64,000 bases of DNA from Bradyrhizobium sp. WSM1743 (GTDB lineage: Bacteria; Pseudomonadota; Alphaproteobacteria; Rhizobiales; Xanthobacteraceae). How positions within the stretch are numbered: the stretch's first letter is position 1; every line of letters starts with the position of its first letter. The position numbers and the translations under genes were made by a program. Shown here piece after piece: positions 1-9,290 of this stretch. The stretch spans positions 80,813-144,812 of the forward strand of contig NZ_AXAZ01000017.1 of the NCBI RefSeq assembly GCF_000473065.1, given 5' to 3'. A model generated the notes under the pieces. The model had not been told where the DNA came from and searched no databases. It saw only the letters and a list, made by a program, of their open reading frames with translations.

Positions 1-9
1 CGCAGGGCC

Positions 10-996
10 ATGGGCATCGGCAAGACAGGAAAAATTCTTCTCGCCGATATCGGCGGCACCAATGCGCGCTTCGCGCTGAGCAAGGCCGAATCCAGCGATG
101 GCGACCAGACCGGGCCGATCGATTATGTGAAGGTCGCCGACTTCCCGACCGTCCGCGAAGCCATCGCGGACCTCCTGGCGCGCCGATCGGGCGCCGAGCA
201 GCCCCAAAGAGCCGTGCTGGCGGTGGCGGGTCCCGTCACCAACAACCGCTGCGTCATGACCAATAGCCCCTGGGTCATCGACGGCAACGAGCTGCAGCCC
301 GCGCTCGGCTTCGACAGCGTCCATGTGCTGAACGACTTCGAGGTGGTGGCCTGGTCCCTGCCCGCCTTGCAGCCTGCCGACCTGGTCCCGCTCGGCGGAG
401 GCGACGGCTTGCCCGGAGAGCCGTTGCTGGTCGTCGGGCCAGGAACCGGTTTTGGTGTCTCCTGTCTGGTTGAACGCCATGGTTCGCGACTGGCCGTCGT
501 CACGGAGGCCGGACACGCGACCCTACCGGCCGAGAACGAGCGCGAGGAACGCGTGATCGCGTGCATGCGCGGGCGCCTCGGCCATGTCTCCATCGAGCGT
601 GGCGCACTCTCGGGTTCCGGGCTGCAGAACCTCTACGAAGCGCTGGCTGAGATCGACGGCGTTCAGGTGCCGCATCGCGATGCCGCCGCCATCACCAAGT
701 CCGCGCTGGAGGGCAGTTGTCCCGTCAGCCGCGCGACGCTGGAGATGTTTTGCGCCATCCTTGGCTCGGTCGCCGGCAATCTCGCAGTGACCTTCGGCGC
801 CCGGGGCGGCGTCTATATCGCCGGCGGAATCGTGCCGCGCTTTCGCGACTTCCTCGCGGCCTCCGCATTCCGGGCACGCTTTGAAGCGAAAGGTCGCTTC
901 CAGGACTATCTGCGCAACATCCCGACCCGGCTCGTGATCAAGCCCGATGCGAGCTTCGTCGGCCTGAACATGTTTGCCGACCACACTTCGGACTGA
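10..996 (+). CDS. glk: Glucokinase
   Basis: Phosphorylates glucose to glucose-6-phosphate with ATP in the cytoplasm. The 328-residue protein has the family's usual length. An N-terminal phosphate-binding motif DIGGTNARF lies at residues 13-21, the sugar-binding and catalytic LNDFEVVAW at about 107-115 (Asp109 the likely base), and a glycine-rich GPGTGFG at about 143-149. TEAGHATLP (about 165-173) matches the Glk-type (not ROK-type) family. The ATG at position 10 is the first start visible, but the reading frame is open to the window edge, so a start further upstream cannot be excluded. It stands alone here, with a 146-bp gap before the next gene. Confidence 0.93.
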   Translation: MGIGKTGKILLADIGGTNARFALSKAESSDGDQTGPIDYVKVADFPTVREAIADLLARRSGAEQPQRAVLAVAGPVTNNRCVMTNSPWVIDGNELQPALGFDSVHVLNDFEVVAWSLPALQPADLVPLGGGDGLPGEPLLVVGPGTGFGVSCLVERHGSRLAVVTEAGHATLPAENEREERVIACMRGRLGHVSIERGALSGSGLQNLYEALAEIDGVQVPHRDAAAITKSALEGSCPVSRATLEMFCAILGSVAGNLAVTFGARGGVYIAGGIVPRFRDFLAASAFRARFEAKGRFQDYLRNIPTRLVIKPDASFVGLNMFADHTSD

Positions 997-1142
997 CGGA
1001 CCGTTGCTCTCTGCTGCTCGCGGGCTCCCGTAATTCACAGCAGATTCCCCACACGCGCCGGCCCCAGGCAGGAACGTGCTTGCATGCGTGTTTCAGATGA
1101 GAAACAATCTCACCGTGTGTGGCGTAGTTGCGGGGGCGTGAC

Positions 1143-1355
1143 ATGCGTAAACAGGACTTGGGTTTCGACTATCACCGCTATCACCGCCTGCTGAGCGAGG
1201 CGGACAACGAAGACAAGCGGTTGGCCCTGATCGAGCTCTTGATCGAGGAGAAGGCCCGCGACCGGCTGGCTGCCCAGCGCGCTTCAGATCGCGCGGCCAT
1301 GACGGCTCACACCATCGCCACGGTGCTGAGGAACGGTCGCAGATCAGCCGACTGA
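1143..1355 (+). CDS. Small hypothetical protein (70 aa)
   Basis: No function recognised. The predicted protein is small, highly charged and probably helical: an acidic EADNEDKRLALIELLIEEK stretch is followed by an Arg/Ala-rich helix, with no membrane segment or signal peptide. I chose ATG 1143. A TTG at 1128 would add five residues, but neither start has a strong ribosome site (GGGGGCG lies just before 1143). It is convergent with the response regulator that ends at 1397, 41 bp away. Coding is supported by the amino-acid composition and the open frame only. Confidence 0.55.
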   Translation: MRKQDLGFDYHRYHRLLSEADNEDKRLALIELLIEEKARDRLAAQRASDRAAMTAHTIATVLRNGRRSAD

Positions 1356-1396
1356 ATCACTCTCCGGCCATGCTTCCGCCGTGGTCAGTTAGTCAG

Positions 1397-1774
1397 TTAG
1401 CTTGGAATTGTGGCCGACGGCTCGGGAAACATCGAATCGATCATCGCCTTGAGCTGATCGATCGCGATCGGCTTGCGCAGGATCGGCCTGCGCCGGAGCA
1501 AGGACGGCAGCAGTTCCGGACCGTAGCCTGTGGCGAACAGAAACGGTTTTCCGCGACGCTCGATCAGGTCGGCGACCGGATCGACGTAAACGCCCTTCAA
1601 ATTGATGTCGAGGATGGCCAGATCGTATTGCGCGGTCATCGCAAAGGCGCTGGCGTCGCGCACATTGTCCGCTTCCGCGACGACGTGGTGGCCGAGTTCC
1701 TCCACCATGTCGGCGATCATCATCCGGATCAACGCCTCGTCTTCGACCAGGAAAACGGAGAGTCCGTCCGCCAT
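1397..1774 (-). CDS. Single-domain response regulator (CheY-like receiver)
   Basis: Stand-alone phosphoacceptor receiver domain of 125 residues with no output domain. The acidic pocket is Glu11/Asp12, the phosphoacceptor is Asp56 in LAILDINL, the switch Thr is Thr82 in FATGY, and the conserved Lys is Lys101 in LRKPI, so all key residues are present. Such proteins act as phosphorelay shuttles or diffusible regulators. No histidine kinase lies next to it, so its partner must be elsewhere. Alphaproteobacterial genomes carry many paralogues of this type. Start ATG at 1774. Confidence 0.85.
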   Translation of the reverse strand: MADGLSVFLVEDEALIRMMIADMVEELGHHVVAEADNVRDASAFAMTAQYDLAILDINLKGVYVDPVADLIERRGKPFLFATGYGPELLPSLLRRRPILRKPIAIDQLKAMIDSMFPEPSATIPS

Positions 1775-1885
1775 ATCAACCCCGCAGTCAGCCTTGCGAA
1801 GCTAACCATAACCGAATTGCGGAGAGGATTCACGAATTCGTGGCGGGCGCGTTAATTCAGATGCGTCCGAACCGATTCAACTTGA

Positions 1886-2680
1886 TCAATCCAGTCCGCG
1901 CTCGTGGCTGAGGCGCACCATCTCCTGAACGAAGACCTGCTTCTGCTTGTCGTCGAGGCTCGAATAGAGCGGCTCGGCGGCGTCGGCGACGTTGCGCTGG
2001 TCGGCGGCGCGATCGATCAGGAACTGGGCCTCGTTGCGCATCTGCTCGATGATGTCGTCGGGTGGATCCCGCTTGGCGCGCGCAACCCGCAGGTTGAGCC
2101 GCTCTGCACCATTATGCCCGAGGTAGTGCATCGCACTCGAGAAGCCGTACCAGTGCTTCTCTTGATCCGGCGTGAGATTCAGCTCGGTTTTGATCCGCTC
2201 GATGTAGGAATCGCTGTTGGCGACGATCTGCTCGGCAGTCAGCTGCGGCGCACCGGTCTGGGTGAGGACCGTGACGTCCTTGTTGTCTTTATTGGCCTTG
2301 TTGTCCTGCGGCGCGTTCTTCGCCTCCTTGCTCGCCTTGGTGCCCTTGCCCGCCTTGGCGCTCTTGGCATCCTTGTCCTTGGCCGCGCCCTGCTGCTTGG
2401 CGTCCTTGCTGGACTCCTTGGCGGGCGGCGGCTGATTGCCGTTGTTGTTGCCGACACCGAGCACACCGGTGAAGACGCCGACCACGCCGCCGATCGCGCC
2501 GCCGAGCACGCCACCGACTGGACCAGCCGCCTTGTTCCCGGCTGCCGCGCCTTCCTGAACGCCTTTGACCAAACCTTGGCCATTCGCCACCGCGGCGGCA
2601 CCGAGCAACAGCGCCAGCACGGACCCCAGCGCGAAGCACCGCCGCAGGTAAAGCCGCGCTGACGGCGCCGGGTTGATCAT
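1886..2680 (-). CDS. LTXXQ-motif (Spy/CpxP-like) periplasmic protein with Lys/Ala-rich linker
   Basis: The frame opens at 2809, but the start is placed at ATG 2680. This ATG has GGAG eight bases upstream and is followed at once by a typical export signal (RLYLRRC, then a hydrophobic LGSVLALLLGAAAVANG stretch). After the signal come a glycine-rich segment (GGVLGGAIGGVVG, possibly membrane-inserting), then about 70 residues of low-complexity Lys/Ala/Asp linker. The C-terminal helical domain contains LTPDQEKHWYGFSSAM, the hallmark of LTXXQ proteins related to Spy and CpxP, which bind unfolded periplasmic proteins. The chaperone role is inferred from the family. An ATG at 2692 is an alternative start. 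Confidence 0.75.
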   Translation of the reverse strand: MINPAPSARLYLRRCFALGSVLALLLGAAAVANGQGLVKGVQEGAAAGNKAAGPVGGVLGGAIGGVVGVFTGVLGVGNNNGNQPPPAKESSKDAKQQGAAKDKDAKSAKAGKGTKASKEAKNAPQDNKANKDNKDVTVLTQTGAPQLTAEQIVANSDSYIERIKTELNLTPDQEKHWYGFSSAMHYLGHNGAERLNLRVARAKRDPPDDIIEQMRNEAQFLIDRAADQRNVADAAEPLYSSLDDKQKQVFVQEMVRLSHERGLD

Positions 2681-2809
2681 TCTCGTCTCCATCGTCTCTT
2701 CTGACTGGCCTATCCGGCGGGAGTCATCCGCCAGCTGCAACTCTATCGTTTCCGCCGCTTCGAGGTCCAGACGCCGCCGATTGCTGTCCACGCCCGAAAA
2801 GTCTTTCAC

Positions 2810-3159
2810 CCGAAGCGGTTATGCAGGCTTATTCGAAACTGCGGCGTAATTGCGCACGGATCGTTCGAGACGGTTCGACGCGAAGTGTGCATCGCAAAAC
2901 AACGTGCGCCCTCCGCCTGCTACACGTCGCCTCGAGATGCGTCGCCACGCTACCGGACACAACGTTAGTTTTAGACGCAGAGCCATTCGGCTTTCTCGAC
3001 AGATGCGATCAATCATGATCTGATCGCGCTACCAATTTGCTGCGGCATGCGTGAATTGCCCACGCGGGCCGAAAGCGCCAACAAGAAAATCGAGCAACAA
3101 AACTCAAAAGAAGTCTCTCAGAGGAAACTCCAACAACAACACCCAAGCGAGGAAACGAG
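2810..3159. other. Intergenic region with probable promoter of the ABC operon
   Basis: About 350 bp (480 bp if the LTXXQ gene starts at 2680) with no convincing gene. It is more AT-rich toward the end, with runs of AAC/CAA triplets at about 3090-3145, and leads into GAGGAAACGAG just before ATG 3160. It must carry the promoter of the ABC transporter operon and probably that of the divergent gene. No confident -35/-10 pair was identified. Confidence 0.5.
3005..3027. promoter_or_regulatory. Inverted repeat, candidate operator
   Basis: Perfect 7-bp inverted repeat GCGATCA...TGATCGC separated by nine bases that include ATCATGAT, about 130 bp before the ABC operon start. Such a dyad could bind a dimeric sugar-responsive repressor. 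No regulator gene is adjacent, so this is inference from symmetry and position only. Confidence 0.3.
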
Positions 3160-4500
3160 ATGTCACGAAAGACACTGACGCGACGTCAATTTGTGGCTGC
3201 CACTGCAATGTCCTCCGCGGCGCTGATCACGGCGCCCTATGTCCGGGGCGCTTACGCTGCCGGCAAACTCTCGATCGGCTTCTGGGACCACTGGGTGCCC
3301 GGCGCCAACGACAGCTCCAGGGCTCTCGTCAACGAGTGGGCCGCAAAAGAAAAGGTCGAAGTCTCGATCGACTACATCACCAGCAACAACAAGAAGATCG
3401 AGCTGACCGTTGCCGCAGAAGCGCAGGCCAAATCCGGTCATGACATTCTTCAGATGTACACCTGGTGGCCACATGCCTATGCCGAGCAGCTCGAACCGGT
3501 GAACGACGTGGTCGAGCCGGCGATCAAGCAGAACGGTGACGTCAACGGCACGGTCAAATATCTCGGTCAGGCCGGTGGCAAATGGCTTGCGGTCCCGGCA
3601 ACCCCGGGGAGCCAGATCAAGGGGCCCTGCTCCCGCATCGATCTGATGAAGAAGCACGCAGGCATCGACGTCCAGGAACTGTACCCCGCGGGCGCGCCGC
3701 CCAAGGCCGATAATTGGAACATGGACACCTTCCTGAAGGCGGCGGAAGCCTGCCAGAAGGCCGGTTTCCCATTCGGCATCGGTCTCGGCGAGACCACTGA
3801 CAGCGTCGATACCGCGGGCGCCATCTTCCAGTCGTTCGGCGCCGAGCTCGTCAACGCCAAGGGCGATCTCACCGTGAAGACCGATCAGGTCCGCCAGGCG
3901 CTCGAATATTACAAGAAGCTGATCGCCTTCCTGCCGCCGGATGCACCATCCTGGGACGACGCCTCGAACAACAAATGGCTGATCTCCGGCCGCGGTGCCC
4001 TGATCATGAATCCGCCGAGCGCCTGGGCGGTCGCCAAGCGCGACGCGCCGCAGGTCGCCGAGCAATGCTGGACGCACGGCTTCCCGGCCGGCCCGAAAGG
4101 CCGCTTTGCGCCGTTCCTGCCCTATTTCTGGGGCCTCTGGAATTTCTCCAAGAACAAGGAGGCGGCCAAGAGCCTGCTCACCTATCTGTCGCAGCCGTCG
4201 TCGATCGAGAAATTCGTTGCGGCGAGCGGCGGCTACGATCTGCCGGCCTATGCGAACATGACGACGCTGAAGACCTGGGTGGAGGAAGGGCCGCCGAAGG
4301 GCACGCTCTATCACTATCCAAACCCCTACAATCATCAGACGCTGTCGATTGCGGCCTCTCCGGCGCCGCCAAAGATCGCCCAGCAGATCTACGCGCAGGC
4401 GACGCTGACCAAGATGGCGCTACGGTTTGCGCAAGGGGAGAAGATGGAGACCGCGCTCACCTGGGCCGAAGGCGAGTGCGAAGGCTTCCTGCGAACTTAA
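3160..4500 (+). CDS. ABC transporter extracellular substrate-binding protein (Tat-exported, sugar type)
   Basis: Periplasmic receptor of a family-1 (sugar/polyol type) ABC importer, 446 residues. The N-terminus has a twin-arginine motif (LTRRQFVAAT, residues 6-15), a hydrophobic stretch and a probable cleavage site after RGAYA, so export is likely by Tat in a folded state. The body matches SBP_bac_1 proteins: GFWDHWVPG near the mature start, QMYTWWPHAYAEQL, and LISGRGALIMNPPSAWA. A good ribosome site (GAGGAAACGAG) precedes ATG 3160. It is the first gene of the operon and is followed by an intercistronic hairpin. The substrate cannot be told from sequence; the 2-hydroxyacid dehydrogenase downstream may act on a product. 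Confidence 0.88.
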   Translation: MSRKTLTRRQFVAATAMSSAALITAPYVRGAYAAGKLSIGFWDHWVPGANDSSRALVNEWAAKEKVEVSIDYITSNNKKIELTVAAEAQAKSGHDILQMYTWWPHAYAEQLEPVNDVVEPAIKQNGDVNGTVKYLGQAGGKWLAVPATPGSQIKGPCSRIDLMKKHAGIDVQELYPAGAPPKADNWNMDTFLKAAEACQKAGFPFGIGLGETTDSVDTAGAIFQSFGAELVNAKGDLTVKTDQVRQALEYYKKLIAFLPPDAPSWDDASNNKWLISGRGALIMNPPSAWAVAKRDAPQVAEQCWTHGFPAGPKGRFAPFLPYFWGLWNFSKNKEAAKSLLTYLSQPSSIEKFVAASGGYDLPAYANMTTLKTWVEEGPPKGTLYHYPNPYNHQTLSIAASPAPPKIAQQIYAQATLTKMALRFAQGEKMETALTWAEGECEGFLRT

Positions 4501-4515
4501 GCCGGGGTGTGCAAC

Positions 4516-4559
4516 GGCGGTTCACGCTTCCTAGCGTGAGCCGCCAGGAGGCAACCTCC
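4516..4559 (+). promoter_or_regulatory. Two intercistronic hairpins between binding protein and permease genes
   Basis: GGCGGTTCACGC (4516-4527) pairs with GCGTGAGCCGCC (4534-4545) with a single G-T pair and a 6-base loop. It is followed at once by GGAGG-CAA-CCTCC (4547-4559). There is no T run, so this is more likely an mRNA-stabilising or partial-termination element. Such elements commonly keep binding-protein levels above permease levels. Confidence 0.6.
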
Positions 4560-4600
4560 GTTCGATGGACATGATCCGGTGACGCGAGGAGGAAACTGAT

Positions 4601-5539
4601 ATGGCCGATGTCGTCGTCGAGCACGGTCGCGTCGCTGGCACGACGGCCGCGCGCAAAGGGAGGGGCCTGCACAACGCGTTGCGGCGAAAGTCGACAATGG
4701 CGTTCTTCCTGACGCTGCCCCTGATCCTGTTGATCGCGCTGCTCGTGCTCTACCCTGCTCTCTTCTCGGTTCACCTCGCAACGCTGAACAAGTCGATGCA
4801 GAAATACGTCGGCTTCGGCAACTTCACCTTCCTGTTCAAGCGCGAAACGTTCTGGATGGTGGTGAAGCAGTCCTGCATCTTCGCGATCACCGCCGTGTTC
4901 TTCAAGGCGCTGATCGGCTTCATCGTCGCGCATTTCGTGCACAACATTCCGGCGAAGGGCCAGCGCAAATGGCGCGGCATGCTGCTGGTGCCCTGGGTGA
5001 TCCCGCCGGCAATGAGCACTCTGGCCTGGCTCTGGCTGTTCGATCCCTCCTATAGCGCATTCAACTACACCCTCTCACTGTTCGGCATCGGTCCCGTCAA
5101 CTGGCTCGGCGATGCCGCATGGGCGCGCTTTTCCGTTATTCTCGTCAATGTCTGGTATGGCGCGCCGTTCTTCCTGATCATGTATCTGGCGGCGCTGAAA
5201 TCCGTGCCCGACCAGCTCTACGAGGCGGCAGCGATCGACGGCGCCAACTGGTGGCAGAAGATCTGGTACGTGACGCTGCCGATGATGCGCAACATCATCG
5301 CGATCACCACGCTGTTCTCGCTGATCGTCACGTTCGCCAATTTCGACATCGTCCGCATCCTGACCTCAGGCGGACCGCTCGACCAGACCCAGATCTTTGC
5401 GACCTACGCGTTCCGCGTCGGCATCGAGAGCAACGACATCCCGCTCGGCGCCAGCGTCTCGCTGTTCATGGTCCCCATCCTTGCCGTCGCGGCGATCTTC
5501 ATTTTGCGCGACGTCAGCAAACGCGGGAACGAATCCTGA
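4601..5539 (+). CDS. ABC transporter permease (MalF/UgpA type)
   Basis: Inner-membrane permease of the sugar importer, 312 residues with about six membrane segments. The first is FFLTLPLILLIALLVLYPALF near residues 34-54. The EAA loop that docks onto the ATPase is YEAAAIDGANWWQKIWYVTLP at about residue 207. A strong ribosome site (GAGGAGG) precedes ATG 4601. Its stop codon overlaps the next permease start by one base (TGATG), which points to translational coupling. The N-terminus has about 30 cytoplasmic residues before the first helix. Confidence 0.9.
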   Translation: MADVVVEHGRVAGTTAARKGRGLHNALRRKSTMAFFLTLPLILLIALLVLYPALFSVHLATLNKSMQKYVGFGNFTFLFKRETFWMVVKQSCIFAITAVFFKALIGFIVAHFVHNIPAKGQRKWRGMLLVPWVIPPAMSTLAWLWLFDPSYSAFNYTLSLFGIGPVNWLGDAAWARFSVILVNVWYGAPFFLIMYLAALKSVPDQLYEAAAIDGANWWQKIWYVTLPMMRNIIAITTLFSLIVTFANFDIVRILTSGGPLDQTQIFATYAFRVGIESNDIPLGASVSLFMVPILAVAAIFILRDVSKRGNES

Positions 5540-6450
5540 TGAGCACGATGGCGATCGACAAGGCCGGACCCCGGCGTAAGGTCAAATATGGCAGCATGAG
5601 CCGCGACCGCGCCTGGGCGCTGCGCTGGTCCTACTTCTTCCTGGTGCTGTTTGCGATCTTCTTTCTGACGCCGCCGCTCTACATGGTGATCACCTCGCTC
5701 AAGAGCAGCGCGGAGATCTCGGCTGCGACAAATCCGTGGTGGGTATTCCACCCGACGCTGTCGAACTATGTCGAACTTCTGACGTCGAACCAGTTCCTCC
5801 GGTTCTTCTGGAATTCGTCCATCGTGTCGCTGGTGGTCGTGATCGTCACCATGCTGATCAGCGTCCCTGCGGCATTCGCGCTGGCGCGAATGAAGTTCTG
5901 GGGCTCGGCGACGCTCGCGACCGGCGTGTTCCTGACCTACCTGGTCCCGGACAGCCTGCTCTTCATCCCGCTGTTCAAGATGCTGGCGCTGGTCCAGGAC
6001 CTGACCGGCATCACGCTGCTGAACCGATGGTACGTGCTGCTGTTCATCTATCCGACGCTGACGGTGCCGTTCTGCACCTGGATCATGATCGGCTATTTCG
6101 CCTCGATCCCGAAGGAGCTCGATGAAGCCGCAATCATCGACGGCGCATCCTGGCTCCAAACGCTGACGAGGATCTTCATCCCGGTCGCGCTGCCCGGGCT
6201 GATCGCCGCGACCATCTTCGCGTTCACGGTGTCCTGGGCGCAGTTCCTCTATCCCCTGGTGTTCACGACCTCCATCGACCAGCTCGTGCTGCCGGTCGGC
6301 ATCACCACCACGCTGATCAAGGGCGACGTGTTCAACTGGGGGCAGATCATGACCGGCGCGCTGCTCGGCGCCGCGCCGCCGCTGATCATCTACGCATTCC
6401 TGATGGACTACTACATTGCCGGCCTGACCGCCGGCGCGACAAAGGGTTGA
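5539..6450 (+). CDS. ABC transporter permease (MalG/UgpE type)
   Basis: Second inner-membrane permease of the importer, 303 residues. It starts at ATG 5539, which shares a base with the upstream stop codon. Membrane segments include [22 protein letters not shown] near residues 31-52. The EAA motif [17 protein letters not shown] lies at about residue 193, followed by a Pro-Gly turn typical of MalG-type permeases. Together with the preceding permease it forms the transmembrane heterodimer. A longer in-frame reading from 5119 belongs to another gene's shadow and was rejected. Confidence 0.9.
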   Translation: MSTMAIDKAGPRRKVKYGSMSRDRAWALRWSYFFLVLFAIFFLTPPLYMVITSLKSSAEISAATNPWWVFHPTLSNYVELLTSNQFLRFFWNSSIVSLVVVIVTMLISVPAAFALARMKFWGSATLATGVFLTYLVPDSLLFIPLFKMLALVQDLTGITLLNRWYVLLFIYPTLTVPFCTWIMIGYFASIPKELDEAAIIDGASWLQTLTRIFIPVALPGLIAATIFAFTVSWAQFLYPLVFTTSIDQLVLPVGITTTLIKGDVFNWGQIMTGALLGAAPPLIIYAFLMDYYIAGLTAGATKG

Positions 6451-6455
6451 TTCTC

Positions 6456-7556
6456 ATGGCTGACGTTGCTTTGCGGAAGGTAGTTAAGCGTTACGACGAT
6501 GTCGAAGCCGTGCGCGGCATCGACCTCGACATCGCCGACCATGAGTTCATCGTGCTGGTCGGCCCCTCCGGCTGCGGCAAGTCGACGACGCTGCGCATGA
6601 TCGCAGGCCTCGAGGACATCAGCGACGGCGACATCATGATCGGCGGCGACGTCGTCAACGACGTGCCGCCGAAGGACCGCGACATCGCCATGGTGTTCCA
6701 GAACTACGCGCTCTACCCGCACATGACGGTCGCGGAGAACATGTCGTTCGGGCTGCGCCTGAAGCATTACCCCAAGGCCGAGATCAAGGCCCGCGTGACG
6801 GAAGCCGCCCGCCTCCTCGACATCACCGACCTGATCGACCGCAAGCCGAAGCAGCTCTCCGGCGGCCAGCGCCAGCGCGTCGCCATGGGACGCGCCATCG
6901 TGCGCAACCCGAAGGTCTTCCTGTTCGACGAGCCGCTCTCCAATCTCGACGCCAAATTGCGCGTGCAGATGCGGATCGAGATCAAGAAGGTGCACCAGAA
7001 GGTACGCACCACCACCGTCTACGTCACCCACGACCAGGTCGAGGCGATGACGCTGGCCGACCGCGTCGTGGTGATGAACAAGGGCCGCATCGAGCAGATC
7101 GGCACGCCCAACGAGCTCTACCACAAGCCGGCGACGCGCTTCGTTGCGGGCTTCATCGGCTCGCCGGCGATGAATTTCATCCCGTGCCGGCTCGAGGATG
7201 TCGGCGGCACGCTTCAGCTCCGCCTCTCCGATCGCATCGCTTTTCCGCTGCCGCCGGCCCGCGCCGCGCGTTACAGCGCGCTGCCGCGCACCGACAAGCT
7301 GCTGCTCGGCCTCCGTCCGGAGCATCTCACCGAGTCGCATGCGCATCTGGCACCCGGCGTCGAGACCTTCGACACCGTGCTCGACGTCACCGAGCCGATG
7401 GGCATGGAGACCCTGGTCTATTTCGGCCTCGACGGCACGCCGGTCTGCGGCCGCGTCGATCCCAATGCCGGCGCCAAGGACGGGGCTCCCATGCGTTTGG
7501 CGATGGACCTCAACAACATGCACCTGCTAAACGAAGAGACCGGCGTCGTGCTGTGA
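6456..7556 (+). CDS. ABC transporter ATP-binding protein (MalK/UgpC type)
   Basis: ATPase that powers the importer, 366 residues from ATG 6456. AAAGGG lies about nine bases upstream; the TTG at 6447 would have none. Motifs in order: Walker [10 protein letters not shown] (about 36-44), Q-loop [14 protein letters not shown] signature LSGGQRQR (about 134), Walker B VFLFDEP (about 155), D-loop SNLDA and H-loop VTHD (about 190). A C-terminal TOBE/OB region of about 120 residues is typical of sugar importers and often has a regulatory role. It overlaps no neighbour; the preceding stop is five bases upstream. Confidence 0.92.
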   Translation: MADVALRKVVKRYDDVEAVRGIDLDIADHEFIVLVGPSGCGKSTTLRMIAGLEDISDGDIMIGGDVVNDVPPKDRDIAMVFQNYALYPHMTVAENMSFGLRLKHYPKAEIKARVTEAARLLDITDLIDRKPKQLSGGQRQRVAMGRAIVRNPKVFLFDEPLSNLDAKLRVQMRIEIKKVHQKVRTTTVYVTHDQVEAMTLADRVVVMNKGRIEQIGTPNELYHKPATRFVAGFIGSPAMNFIPCRLEDVGGTLQLRLSDRIAFPLPPARAARYSALPRTDKLLLGLRPEHLTESHAHLAPGVETFDTVLDVTEPMGMETLVYFGLDGTPVCGRVDPNAGAKDGAPMRLAMDLNNMHLLNEETGVVL

Positions 7557-7592
7557 CGCCGTCTCAAGAAGCGCGAGGCAGGCAGGGGAGCG

Positions 7593-8582
7593 ATGGCGAC
7601 CAACAAGAAGAAGATTTTCGTTACACAAACTTTGTCGCAAGGGGCACGTGCCCTCCTCACCCAGCGGGATGATATCGAGCTCGTCGAGTTTTCCAACCTG
7701 ATCTCGGCTAGGGATTTCGAGACCTTGCTGAAGAGCCATGCCCCCGTTCACGGCGTGGCCCTCGGCGCCACCGCTTTCGGAGAGACCGAGCTCGAGGCTG
7801 CCCGCGACATGAAGGTGGTAACCCGCATCGGCGTCGGCTACGACGCCGTCGACGTGCCCGCCCTCTCCCGCCGCAAGGTGCCGCTGATGGTCGCCGGCAG
7901 CGCCAACTCGCCCTCGGTCGCGGAAGCGGCGCTGTTCATGATGTTGACGCTCGCCAAGCGCGCGCAGGAGCTGCATTCCTGCGTCAAGGACGGAACATGG
8001 GCCGACCGGCTCGGCATGCTGCCGTTCGACCTCTACGGCAAGACCGTGCTCGTCATCGGCTTCGGCCGCATCGGCAGTCGCACCGCCAGGCGCTGCCTGG
8101 CGTTCGAGATGAAGGTGCAGGTCTACGATCCCTACAAGGGAGCCGCCGAGATCAAGGCCGCCGGCTGCGAGCCCGTCACTGAGCTTGACGCCGCGCTCCC
8201 TCACGCCGACTTCGTCACCATCCACTGTCCCAAGACGCCTGAGACGGTCGGCCTGTTCGATGCGGCGCGGATCGGCCGGATGAAGCCGAGATCCTATCTC
8301 ATCAACACCGCACGCGGCGGCATCGTGAAGGAAGCCGCGCTCTACGACGCCCTGGTCTCCGGCAAGCTCGCCGGCGCGGGCATCGACGTGTTCGAGGTTG
8401 AGCCGCCGCCGGTCAGCAACGCGCTATTCGCGCTGCCAAACGTCATCATGGCCCCGCATGTGGCCGGCGTCACCGTCGAGGCGGTGAGCCGCATGAGCGA
8501 GCAGACTGCGCGCAACATCCTGAGCGTGCTGGACGGCGATCCCATCCGGCAGAACGTGATCAATCAGGACGTGCTGGGCTGA
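7593..8582 (+). CDS. D-2-hydroxyacid dehydrogenase (NAD-dependent)
   Basis: Oxidises a D-2-hydroxyacid or reduces the matching 2-oxoacid with NAD(H) in the cytoplasm. In 329 residues the nucleotide-binding GFGRIG is at 156-161, catalytic Arg241 is in NTARGG, Glu270 in VFEVEPPP and the acid/base His289 in MAPHVAG, so the Arg-Glu-His triad is intact. It resembles phosphoglycerate dehydrogenase-like and glyoxylate/hydroxypyruvate-reductase-like members without the ACT regulatory domain. It lies 36 bp behind the ATPase gene and is probably in the same operon, so it may metabolise the imported compound or its product. The exact substrate is unknown. Confidence 0.85.
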   Translation: MATNKKKIFVTQTLSQGARALLTQRDDIELVEFSNLISARDFETLLKSHAPVHGVALGATAFGETELEAARDMKVVTRIGVGYDAVDVPALSRRKVPLMVAGSANSPSVAEAALFMMLTLAKRAQELHSCVKDGTWADRLGMLPFDLYGKTVLVIGFGRIGSRTARRCLAFEMKVQVYDPYKGAAEIKAAGCEPVTELDAALPHADFVTIHCPKTPETVGLFDAARIGRMKPRSYLINTARGGIVKEAALYDALVSGKLAGAGIDVFEVEPPPVSNALFALPNVIMAPHVAGVTVEAVSRMSEQTARNILSVLDGDPIRQNVINQDVLG

Positions 8583-8751
8583 GCCGAACTCCGGGCGGGC
8601 GACGGATTCGCCCGCCTTCGGGATGCCAGAAAGCGTCCCATTTTGGTGCAGATCGAGCCCCAACTCAGCCTTAATCAAACACGCGTAATGAGCCAGGGCG
8701 CACCGGCGGCGGGACAGACCAGCCGGCCGCGTCGAGCTGGAGGATGGACCC

Positions 8752-9225
8752 TTGGCAGAGATCGACCCGACCGACCACGCGCTGGCGACCATCGCCAGCA
8801 TTCTGGAGAACCCCGAGCCTGTTCTCGTCGTTCGCGAAACCGAGACCGAAATGGTGGTCGCCGGTGAACGTGAGCACATAGCCGCCGACGAGCAACCAAT
8901 TGTCGATGAGCATCCGGTGGTCGAGGAACAGCCGCTGGTGCCGGAGCACACCGATGCCGACGGCTACAGCAAGGTCGGCCCGGGCCCGATGGTGGCGATC
9001 CGCCTGAAATGGACGGTCCATCGCGGCGACGACGGCCAGTACTACGTCCACGAGACCATCGGCGAGCAATCGGCACCCGTCATCAGCGGCCCGATGACGA
9101 GCGAAGCCGCCGTGCATTTCGTCGACGCGCAGGAGCACGAAGCGCATCGTCGCTTCGAAGAACTGCGCAGCGAGATCGCCGGCCGCAGCTCCCTCGCCGA
9201 CTACGAGCGCAAGGGCGAAGCGTAA
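8752..9225 (+). CDS. Hypothetical protein (157 aa)
   Basis: No function recognised. The start is TTG 8752: GGAGG lies exactly eight bases upstream (8739-8743) and no in-frame ATG fits as well. The first 60 residues are acidic and Val/Glu-rich. The C-terminal half has a compact stretch (VAIRLKWTVHRGDDGQYYVHETIG, then SGPMTSEAAVHFVDAQEHEAHRRFEELRSEI) that looks like a small alpha/beta domain ending in a charged helix. There is no signal peptide or membrane segment. It is convergent with the DUF1993 gene, and a palindromic terminator lies between them. Confidence 0.65.
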   Translation: MAEIDPTDHALATIASILENPEPVLVVRETETEMVVAGEREHIAADEQPIVDEHPVVEEQPLVPEHTDADGYSKVGPGPMVAIRLKWTVHRGDDGQYYVHETIGEQSAPVISGPMTSEAAVHFVDAQEHEAHRRFEELRSEIAGRSSLADYERKGEA

Positions 9226-9245
9226 GGCTCCAGCCGGAGGCCTCC

Positions 9246-9276
9246 GTGCACCTCTCCCCGTCGGGGAGAGGTGCAC
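9246..9276. terminator. Perfect palindrome, likely bidirectional terminator or repeat
   Basis: GTGCACCTCTCCCCG (9246-9260) is the exact inverted complement of 9262-9276, with one base between. It sits between two convergent genes. There is no T tract, so it may be a dispersed palindrome used as a transcription barrier rather than a classic intrinsic terminator. A different palindrome of similar style lies at 32011-32034, also between convergent genes. Confidence 0.55.
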
Positions 9277-9290
9277 ACTGGGCCCGCCAA

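Noticed and set aside
2239..2639. Arg-rich frames opposite or within the LTXXQ gene linker
   Set aside because: They arise from the Lys/Ala/Gly-rich low-complexity coding sequence read in other phases.
5119..6450. Long rightward frame beginning inside the first permease gene
   Set aside because: The first part is the permease in a wrong phase; the second permease starts at 5539.
9246..9276. CRISPR-like or phage site reading of the CCTCTCCCC palindrome
   Set aside because: Single copy with no spacers; it lies between convergent genes, so a terminator or simple repeat is more likely.
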